Shown here in pieces: positions 57,844 to 64,000 of a stretch of DNA of 64,000 nucleotides. Source of the DNA: Thauera linaloolentis 47Lol = DSM 12138 (GTDB taxonomy: Bacteria > Pseudomonadota > Gammaproteobacteria > Burkholderiales > Rhodocyclaceae); NCBI RefSeq assembly GCF_000310205.1, contig NZ_AMXE01000001.1:62001-126000 (forward strand). Direction: 5' to 3'. The notes beneath the pieces were generated by a model that saw nothing but the letters and a program-made list of their open reading frames with translations, searched no databases and had not been told where the DNA came from. The translations under genes were made by a program, and so were the position numbers. Position 1 is the stretch's first letter. Every line of letters starts with the position of its first letter.

Positions 57844-59838
57844 TCAGGCAGCGCGCTGGCCGGCCTGCGGCGCAAAAGTCTTCGCTTCCTCGATGCGCAG
57901 GTCGGCCGACACCTTGCCGACGCGGCCATCCTCGTAGGTGACCTGGGTTTCGATGAACTGGCGCGCGCGGCCCTCGAACATCGCATCGACCAGCACGGCG
58001 TACTTCTCGGCGATGAAGTTGCGGCGCACCTTGCGCGTGCGGGTCAGTTCGCCGTCGTCGGCGTCCAACTCCTTGTGCAGCACCAGGAAACGCTTGATCT
58101 GCGCGCCGCTCATCTTCGGGTCGGCGGCGAGGTCGGCATTGACCTTCTCCACGCAGTCGCGGATCAGCGCATACACGGCATCCTGCGAAGCGAGATCGGT
58201 ATAGCCGGAATAGGCCATGCCCTTCTTCTCGGCCCAGTTGCCCACGGCCTCGAGGTCGATGTTGATGAAGGCGGTGGCGAAATCCCTGCCGCTGCCGAAG
58301 GTCACCGCCTCCTTGATGTGCTGGAAGAACTTGAGCTTGTTCTCGATGTAGTTGGGCGCGAACATCGAGCCGTCGGCCATCTTGCCGACGTCCTTGGCAC
58401 GGTCGATGATCTTCAGGTGGCCGTCCTCGTCGAAGTAGCCCGCGTCGCCGGTCATGAAATAGCCGTCGGCGTTGATCGACTCGGCGGTGGCGTCGGGGCG
58501 CTTGTAGTAGGCCTTTAGCAGCATCGGCCCCTTGACCAGGATCTCGCCGTTGTCGGCGAGCTTGACCTCGACGAAGGGCGCGGGCTTGCCCACCGAATCC
58601 AGCTTGATCTGGCCGTCGGGCTGCAGGCAGACGTAGGCGCAGGTCTCAGTCTGGCCGTACAACTGCTTGAGGTTGATGCCGATCGAGCGGTAGAAGCGGA
58701 ACAGGTCCGGACCGATCGCCGCGCCGGCGGTGTAGGCCACGCGGATGCGACTCATGCCGAGCACGTTCTTGAGCGGGCCGTACACCAGCAGCTTGCCCAG
58801 CCAGTACTGGAAGCGGTCGCCGCCGGACACCGGCTTGCCATCGAGGATGTCGGCGCCGCAGCGGCGGGGGACGTCCATGAAATGGTGGAACATGCCGCGC
58901 TTGAGCGCACCGGCATCCTCCATGCGGATCATGACCTGTGTCAGCAGGTTCTCGAACACCCGCGGCGGTGCGAAGTAATAGGTGGGGCCGATCTCGCGCA
59001 GGTCGGTCATCACCGTCTCGCCAGACTCCGGGCAGTTGATCGTGAAGCCGGCCACCGTCGCCTGGGCGAAGGAGAACAGGTGGTCGCCCACCCAGGCCAT
59101 CGGCAGGTAGGACAGGATGTCCTCGCCCTCGGTCAGGCCATCGAACTGGATGGCGCCGCGCGCCGCCGAAATGAAAGCCTCGTGCGTCTGGCACACGCCC
59201 TTGGGCTTGCCGGTCGTCCCCGAGGTATACAGCATCACCGAGATGTCGTCGGGCGCGCCCTTGGCGATCTCGCCGTCGAGGAAGTCCGGCTGGGCGCGCT
59301 CATGGGCCCGGCCCGTTTCCTGCAGCGCATCCAGCCCCAGCAGCAAGGACTGGCCGTAGTGGCGCATGCCGCGCGGATCGTCGTAGATCACGTGCTGCAG
59401 CAGTGGCGCCTCGCCCGCGATCTCGAGCATCTTGTCGACCTGCTCCTGGTCCTCGACGACGGCGAACTTGACCTCGGCATCCTGCAGCACGTAGATCATT
59501 TCCTGCGCCACGGCATCCTGGTACATCATCACCGGAATGCCGCCGAGGCACTGGCAGGCCATCACCGACCAGTACAGCCGCGGCCGGTTGTCGCCGACCA
59601 CGGCCAGCCGGTCGCCGCGCCGGAAGCCCAGTTGCGCCAGGCCGCAGGCGATCGCCCGCACGTTCTCGGCGACCTGACCCCAGTCGTAGGTCTGCCAGAT
59701 ACCGTATTTCTTCTCGCGCATGGCGGGCCGCTGCGGCCTTTGCCTGGCGTGGTGCATCAGGTAGCGCGGAAAGGTATCCAGCCCGCTTGCATCCAACCCG
59801 CCCGCCTGCCCCGCATCCCGCCGATGATTGTCGGACAT
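57844..59838 (-). CDS. AMP-dependent long-chain-type acyl-CoA synthetase
   Basis: This 664-residue ligase joins an acid to CoA with ATP. It has the P-loop VMLYTSGTTGKPKGVCQTHE, then LSYLPMAWVGDHLF, the adenine region YGQTETCAYVC, and YFMTGDAGYFDEDGHLKIID with the C-terminal TRTRKVRRNFI and the hinge-Lys region. The build is the bacterial FadD/FAA1-like branch that often sits next to HAAT transporters. ATG 59838 (MSDNHRRDAG) was chosen over an upstream frame extension because GGAGACAGG lies upstream of it. It is the first gene of a cluster with livGHMKF, a PaaK-like ligase and a racemase-like gene. Confidence 0.88.
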   Translation of the reverse strand: MSDNHRRDAGQAGGLDASGLDTFPRYLMHHARQRPQRPAMREKKYGIWQTYDWGQVAENVRAIACGLAQLGFRRGDRLAVVGDNRPRLYWSVMACQCLGGIPVMMYQDAVAQEMIYVLQDAEVKFAVVEDQEQVDKMLEIAGEAPLLQHVIYDDPRGMRHYGQSLLLGLDALQETGRAHERAQPDFLDGEIAKGAPDDISVMLYTSGTTGKPKGVCQTHEAFISAARGAIQFDGLTEGEDILSYLPMAWVGDHLFSFAQATVAGFTINCPESGETVMTDLREIGPTYYFAPPRVFENLLTQVMIRMEDAGALKRGMFHHFMDVPRRCGADILDGKPVSGGDRFQYWLGKLLVYGPLKNVLGMSRIRVAYTAGAAIGPDLFRFYRSIGINLKQLYGQTETCAYVCLQPDGQIKLDSVGKPAPFVEVKLADNGEILVKGPMLLKAYYKRPDATAESINADGYFMTGDAGYFDEDGHLKIIDRAKDVGKMADGSMFAPNYIENKLKFFQHIKEAVTFGSGRDFATAFINIDLEAVGNWAEKKGMAYSGYTDLASQDAVYALIRDCVEKVNADLAADPKMSGAQIKRFLVLHKELDADDGELTRTRKVRRNFIAEKYAVLVDAMFEGRARQFIETQVTYEDGRVGKVSADLRIEEAKTFAPQAGQRAA

Positions 59839-60156
59839 GCCCCTGTCTCCTTCGGTGTCGTACTGCCTGTCTCCCCGCCCGGCGCTTTCGACTCGTTGTG
59901 CGGTCCGGGTACGGCACGGCATGCTGCCCGTGTCGATTCAGGCTGCAGTCTCGCAAGGCATGTTTGCGCAACTGTTTGCGGAATGTACTGAATTGTTGCA
60001 ATCGCCCGGAGGTGCAAAGAAACGGTAGCGGAGCGCGCGCACGATCCAGGCGCGCGCCGTCCCCGGCCCCGGATTCGCGCTAGACTTCGACGGCACGGAA
60101 AATTCCCCCACGACAGGCGCGCCCGCACCGCGCCCCGCGATGAGGATGTTTCATCC
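59839..60156. other. 318-base divergent regulatory region with TTGC-NNAA half-sites
   Basis: No gene is seen here. It holds the promoters of the acyl-CoA synthetase operon (minus) and the stator-like pair (plus). Three related elements cluster in it: TTGCGCAA (59964-59971, a perfect palindrome), TTGCGGAA (59976-59983) and TTGCAA (59996-60001). They may be operator sites for a TetR- or GntR-type regulator of the acyl-CoA operon. A plus-strand TAGACT (about 60082) could be a weak -10. Confidence 0.4.
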
Positions 60157-61224
60157 ATGGAACACAAGGTCTTCACCAAGCCGGTCCACGTCACGACCTG
60201 GATGGGCGTCTTCCTGGCGCTGGTGGCGCTGCTCGCCGCGGTGCTGGTACCCCAGCTCAAGCACGCCTTCCTCGCCAATCCGGGCTTCAATGGCGTGATC
60301 ATTTTCGTGCTGGCGATCGGCATCGCGGTCAACCTGCGCCAGGTCTGGCGGCTGCAGCGCGAAGTGCTGTGGATCGAAGCCTTCCAGCGCCACCCGGACG
60401 CCGCCCCGGATTCGCTGCGGCCCGCCTTGCTGGCGCCGATGGCGCGGCTGCTGTCGAGCCGCAGGCGCGGCGAGACCCATCTGTCGCCGGCCTCGATGCG
60501 CAGCCTGCTCGACGGCGTGCAGATCCGGTTGGAGGAACAGCGCGACCTGTCGCGCTACCTCATCGGCCTGCTGATCTTCCTCGGCCTGCTCGGCACCTTC
60601 TGGGGCCTGCTCATTACCATCCGCTCGATCAGCGAGATCATCGGCAACCTGAGCGTCGGCACCGACCCGGTGGCGATGTTCGAGGAACTCAAGTCCCACC
60701 TCGACGAGCCGCTCGGCGGCATGGCGACCAGCTTCTCGACCTCGCTGTTCGGGCTCTCGGGCTCGCTCATCGTCGGCTTTCTCGACCTGCAGTCCGGGCA
60801 TGCGCAGAACCGCTTCTACAACGAGCTGGAAGAATGGCTGTCGCACATCACCCGCCTGCCGTCGGCCGCCGGTATCGAAGGCGAGGCGAGCGTGCCGGCC
60901 TACGTGCAGGCCCTGCTGGAACAGACCGCCGAGGGCATGGACCGCATGCAGCGCTCGGCCGCCGAATCCGAACGCGAGCGCCGCAGCACCGCCGACCACC
61001 TCGCCGAGCTCAACACCCAGATCGGCCGCCTGACCGAACTCATCGGCCGCGAATCGCGCGATCTGTCGGCACTGTCCTCGTCGCAGGAAGACCTGCGCGG
61101 CCTGATCCGCCAGATCGCCCAGCAGCCGGCTCAGAACGCGCAGTTCTCCGAAGATCTGCGCGCCGAGCTGCGCCTGCTGTCGCGCACCATCGCCGCAGCG
61201 CTCGGCGGGCAGAAGGCGGACTGA
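60157..61224 (+). CDS. MotA/TolQ/ExbB-like proton-channel protein with long helical tail
   Basis: This 355-residue inner-membrane protein has helices at about 14-33, 45-62, 133-155 and 189-210. The last two are the ExbB/MotA-type pair: LIFLGLLGTFWGLLITIRSI and MATSFSTSLFGLSGSLIVGF, with the small and polar residues typical of the ion path. After about residue 212 it has a Glu/Arg-rich helical tail of about 140 residues, longer than in ExbB. The next gene, three bases downstream, encodes a MotB/OmpA-type partner. Together they look like a force-generating stator. No flagellar, Tol or Exb gene is nearby. GAGGA precedes the ATG. Confidence 0.82.
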   Translation: MEHKVFTKPVHVTTWMGVFLALVALLAAVLVPQLKHAFLANPGFNGVIIFVLAIGIAVNLRQVWRLQREVLWIEAFQRHPDAAPDSLRPALLAPMARLLSSRRRGETHLSPASMRSLLDGVQIRLEEQRDLSRYLIGLLIFLGLLGTFWGLLITIRSISEIIGNLSVGTDPVAMFEELKSHLDEPLGGMATSFSTSLFGLSGSLIVGFLDLQSGHAQNRFYNELEEWLSHITRLPSAAGIEGEASVPAYVQALLEQTAEGMDRMQRSAAESERERRSTADHLAELNTQIGRLTELIGRESRDLSALSSSQEDLRGLIRQIAQQPAQNAQFSEDLRAELRLLSRTIAAALGGQKAD

Positions 61225-61227
61225 GCC

Positions 61228-62352
61228 ATGGCCCGCCTGACCCACCGCCGCGCGCTGGACTTCTGGCCCGGCTTCGTCGACGCCCTGGCCTCGCTGCTGA
61301 TGGTGCTGGTATTCGTCATCCTGATCTTCGTCATCGGCCAGTTCGTACTCGCCGACGCGGTCAGTGGACGCGACCGCGCGCTGGCGAGCCTCAACGCCGA
61401 GCTGGCCGCGCTGGCACAGACGCTGAGCCTGGAACGGTCGGCGCGCGAACAGGCCGATACCCGCGTCGGCGAGCTCAGCGCCTCGCTGACGGGCGCCGAG
61501 CGAGAGCGCGACGCGCTGTCCACCGAACTGCTCAGCGCCCGCAGCGAACTGCACGCCGCGCAGGACGAAGCGCGCGCGCAGCGCGAGGAAGCCGCCCGGC
61601 TGGGCGCCGACATCGCCGCGCTCGAACGCCTGAAGGCCGAGCTCGAAGCCGAGGCCGCGCGCCTCGCCAGCGCCCTCGACACCAGCGAACGCGGCCTCAA
61701 GGAGCAAACCGCGATGTCCGAGCAGGCCATCGCCCAGGTCGAACTGCTCAACCGCCAGTTGGCCGCGGTGCGCACCCAGCTCGAACAGCTCAACGCCGCA
61801 CTGGCGGCCGCCGAGACCGCCGCGCGCGACAAGGATCTCAAGATCGAGGAACTGGGGCGCGAGCTGAACCTGGCGCTGGCCGCCCGCGTGCAGGAGCTGG
61901 CCCGCTACCGCTCGGAATTCTTCGGTCGCCTGCGCGCGGTGCTGGGCGAGCGCAAGGACATCCAGATCGTCGGCGACCGCTTCGTGTTCTCGAGCGAGGT
62001 GCTGTTCCCGACCGCGTCCGACGAGGTCAGCGCCGAAGGCATGATCCAGCTCACCCGCCTTGCCGAAACGCTGAAGGCCCTGGCCGCCGAGATTCCGGCC
62101 GACCTGCCCTGGGTGCTGCAGGTCGACGGCCATACCGACCGCCGGCCCATCGCCACCGCGCGCTTCCCGTCCAACTGGGAGCTATCCACCGCGCGCGCGC
62201 TGGCCATCGTCAAGTTCCTGCGCAGCCAGGGCATCGCGCCGCAGCGCCTGGCCGCCACCGGCTACGGCGAGTTCCACCCGCTGGATGCACGCGCGAGCGA
62301 CGAGGCCTATGCCCGCAACCGCCGCATCGAACTCAAGCTCACGAACCGCTGA
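61228..62352 (+). CDS. MotB/OmpA-like peptidoglycan-binding stator partner with coiled coil
   Basis: This 374-residue protein has one membrane helix at about 17-40 (GFVDALASLLMVLVFVILIF), with Asp 18 at the place of the proton-binding Asp of MotB. A long coiled coil (about 43-230, Ala/Glu/Leu-rich heptads) follows, and an OmpA/MotB C-terminal domain (about 240-374: VLQVDGHTDRRPI, NWELSTARALAIVKFLRSQG, RLAATGYGEFHP) would hold peptidoglycan. It starts three bases after the MotA-like gene. Such pairs occur in alpha- and betaproteobacteria without a known task. Its 3' end overlaps that of the convergent DUF2721 gene by 14 bases. Confidence 0.85.
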   Translation: MARLTHRRALDFWPGFVDALASLLMVLVFVILIFVIGQFVLADAVSGRDRALASLNAELAALAQTLSLERSAREQADTRVGELSASLTGAERERDALSTELLSARSELHAAQDEARAQREEAARLGADIAALERLKAELEAEAARLASALDTSERGLKEQTAMSEQAIAQVELLNRQLAAVRTQLEQLNAALAAAETAARDKDLKIEELGRELNLALAARVQELARYRSEFFGRLRAVLGERKDIQIVGDRFVFSSEVLFPTASDEVSAEGMIQLTRLAETLKALAAEIPADLPWVLQVDGHTDRRPIATARFPSNWELSTARALAIVKFLRSQGIAPQRLAATGYGEFHPLDARASDEAYARNRRIELKLTNR

Positions 62353-62737
62353 TCCGCGCCGACTCCAGGTCCTTGACCACCAGCGACAAGGCCTCGGTCG
62401 ACAGCAGCACTTCGACCAGCGACAGCACCAGGGACAGCGCCAGCGTCAGGATGCTGGCGCCGAACAGCAGCTTGCCCGGCAGCTCGGCCTGCAGGAAGAG
62501 CGCGAACATCGACAGCGCGCACAGCAGGAAGCTGAGCACGCCGAAGCCTTGCATGTACTTGGTCAGCAGGATGCGGCGCTTGAGCCCCGGCAACTGCCGC
62601 TGCACCAGCGCCGCCCCCCGGTCGGTGGACGCGTTCAACTGGCGGATGATCTGCGCCAGCGTGAGAAAGCGATTGGTATAGGCGAGCAGCAACAGCGAAA
62701 TCGCCGGGAACAGCAGTGCGGGGGTGGTCAGGTTCAT
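62339..62737 (-). CDS. DUF2721 family membrane protein
   Basis: This 132-residue protein has three hydrophobic helices (about 5-24, 62-82 and 88-112), with the family stretch FPAISLLLLAYTNRFLTLAQ and QLPGLKRRILLTKYMQGFGV between them. The DUF2721 family has no known function. ATG 62737 was chosen because the hydrophobic start begins right after it; the frame is open further upstream into the chemoreceptor end. It is convergent with the stator-like pair and overlaps it by 14 bases. Confidence 0.78.
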   Translation of the reverse strand: MNLTTPALLFPAISLLLLAYTNRFLTLAQIIRQLNASTDRGAALVQRQLPGLKRRILLTKYMQGFGVLSFLLCALSMFALFLQAELPGKLLFGASILTLALSLVLSLVEVLLSTEALSLVVKDLESARISGS

Positions 62738-62768
62738 CATGGCCGCAAGTTTAACCGCCTCGCCGGCC

Positions 62769-64000
62769 TCAGACCCGCATCCGCGCCAGCGCGGCGTCGA
62801 GCGCACACGACACGTCGGCCAGGCCATGCGAGGCATCGGCAATCCCGCTCACGGCGATGGCGGAATGCTCGGCACGGCGCGCGATGTCCTCGACGCTGGT
62901 GGCGATCGCGGTCACGGCGGCGGACTGCTCGCGCGTGGCCAGCTCGATGCCGCCGATCAGATCGAGGCTGTTCTCGGCAGACGCGCGGATCGCCGTCAGC
63001 GCCGCCTGGGTCTGCCCGATCAGTTCCACGCTGAACTGCACGCGCGCGCTGCCGGACTCAGCATTGCCGACCGCGGTCAGGGTCTCGCTGTGCAGCGAAC
63101 CGATGATCACGCCGATCTCGATCGTCGCCGAAGTCGTGCGCTCGGCAAGCTTGCGCACCTCGTCCGCCACCACCGCGAAGCCGCGCCCCTGCTCGCCGGC
63201 CCGCGCCGCCTCGATGGCGGCATTGAGCGCCAGCAGGTTGGTCTGATCGGCGATCTCCTTGATCACGATGGCGATCTTGCCGATTTCATCCGATGCCGCG
63301 CGCAGCCTGTGCATGCTCGCGGCCGTCTCGCTCACGGCCTGCGCCAGATGCCCGACCTCGCTCGCCGCCAGCCCCGCCTGCGCCATGCCTTCGGCCGCCA
63401 CGCGCTGCGTTTCGTGCGCGGCTTCGGCGGAAGCGACCGCGTGCTCCGCGACCTCGCCGACCGCCACCGTCACCTGCTCGACGGCCGCGGCGGTGGTGGA
63501 GGCCGAATCGCTCATCCCGGCGACCCCGCCCGACACCTGGCCGCTCGACTGCTTCAGGGTGTCGGACTCCATCACGATCTGAGCGGCCGCCTCGCGGACG
63601 TTGATCATGACCGCCTGCAGGTTGGCCATCATCGCGTTGAAGGCATCCCCGATTGCACGGACTTCGCCACTGCCCCTGATGCGGGCGACACGGCGCAGGT
63701 CGCCATCCCGCTGGGTGGCGGACATCGTCTCGCGCAGGCGCGACAGATCGGCCAGCATGCCGCGCAGCACGCCGAACTGCAGCCAGCCCATGGCCGCCAG
63801 CACCACCGCCAGCACGCCCCAGAGCCAGGCTTCGGACACGGCCCAACGGCCCTGCGCCGCCGCGGCCAGCACCATCGCGCCCACCGCCGCGACCCCCAGC
63901 CCGAAGCCGAAACGCGCCGCCAGTGACCAGTCCGACAAGCGCCCCAGCACGCCGGTGCGGACCACGCGCCCGTCGCGGACATCGAAGCGACCAGGGTGCG
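62769..64000 (-). CDS. Methyl-accepting chemotaxis protein (5' end beyond the right edge)
   Basis: At least 410 residues are in view and the frame is open to base 64000. Near the edge it reads [15 protein letters not shown], which looks like a linker behind a missing sensor (perhaps PAS) domain and not a start. Two hydrophobic segments follow ([18 protein letters not shown] and [19 protein letters not shown]), then a HAMP-like region, and the signalling hairpin with [20 protein letters not shown], the CheA/CheW-contact tip. There are no che genes in the window. An internal GTG at 63965 could serve as a start but is less likely. Confidence 0.88.
   Translation of the reverse strand, partial: HPGRFDVRDGRVVRTGVLGRLSDWSLAARFGFGLGVAAVGAMVLAAAAQGRWAVSEAWLWGVLAVVLAAMGWLQFGVLRGMLADLSRLRETMSATQRDGDLRRVARIRGSGEVRAIGDAFNAMMANLQAVMINVREAAAQIVMESDTLKQSSGQVSGGVAGMSDSASTTAAAVEQVTVAVGEVAEHAVASAEAAHETQRVAAEGMAQAGLAASEVGHLAQAVSETAASMHRLRAASDEIGKIAIVIKEIADQTNLLALNAAIEAARAGEQGRGFAVVADEVRKLAERTTSATIEIGVIIGSLHSETLTAVGNAESGSARVQFSVELIGQTQAALTAIRASAENSLDLIGGIELATREQSAAVTAIATSVEDIARRAEHSAIAVSGIADASHGLADVSCALDAALARMRV

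Noticed and set aside
60151-62133. A 660-codon open frame on the minus strand opposite the stator-like pair
   Set aside because: It has no domain, and its composition mirrors the coiled-coil gene on the other strand.
60157-62842. Zorya-type anti-phage defence system
   Set aside because: The membrane pair resembles ZorA/ZorB in layout only. No ZorC, ZorD or ZorE gene is adjacent, and the third gene is a DUF2721 protein on the other strand.

Overview
The window is high-GC betaproteobacterial chromosome, most like the Thauera/Azoarcus/Aromatoleum group (Rhodocyclales). The grounds are a PilS/PilR pair, a PhaM-type PHA granule protein, a one-chain indolepyruvate:ferredoxin oxidoreductase, the ssb-MFS-uvrA arrangement and ribosomal proteins of betaproteobacterial type. 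No prophage, integrase, CRISPR array, rRNA or intact insertion sequence was seen. This is a reading by eye, without database searches.

Region 1 (1-19770) is housekeeping and small metabolic units. It holds the 5' part of pilR with pilS; a YbdL-like methionine aminotransferase, mtnA and a FucA-like class II aldolase, which look like a 5'-methylthioadenosine/5'-deoxyadenosine by-product pathway; two tandem beta-hydroxyacid dehydrogenases; a TrpD2/YbiB protein; pirin; a divergent azoreductase/LysR pair; dsbB; a PilZ protein; cbiX; tcdA; an MBL hydrolase; ssb; an MFS carrier; uvrA; and galE.

Region 2 (19804-35493, minus strand) is the alpha, spc and S10 ribosomal block, from rplQ at its downstream end back to tuf. 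It is preceded by tRNA-Tyr, tRNA-Gly and tRNA-Thr under a near-consensus promoter. The tRNA-tuf unit is joined directly to rpsJ without secE, nusG, rpoBC, rpsL, rpsG or fusA in between. That is either a genuine rearrangement at tuf or a collapsed-repeat assembly join. Promoter-like sequences lie inside inverted repeats before rplC and before rplN.

Region 3 (35588-39917) is a complete cell-surface signalling iron-uptake unit: Fur box, FecI-type sigma factor, FecR-type regulator, and a TonB receptor with an STN domain. The plug and barrel coding DNA is far more AT-rich than its own 5' end and its neighbours, which suggests a mosaic gene.

Region 4 (40039-50025) holds a fragment of an Rpn-type nuclease/transposase, the large indolepyruvate oxidoreductase, a membrane-anchored methyltransferase, an unusual ParA-like ATPase, a LuxR response regulator divergent from a substrate-binding protein/hybrid kinase pair, and phaM.

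Region 5 (50076-59838, minus) is one long probable operon: acyl-CoA synthetase, branched-chain-type ABC transporter (livG, H, M, K, F), PaaK-like CoA ligase and an alpha-methylacyl-CoA racemase-like protein. It looks like uptake and CoA activation of a carboxylic acid. Region 6 (60157-64000) holds a MotA/ExbB-like and MotB/OmpA-like pair with a long coiled coil (a candidate undescribed stator), a DUF2721 protein and a chemotaxis receptor that runs off the right edge.
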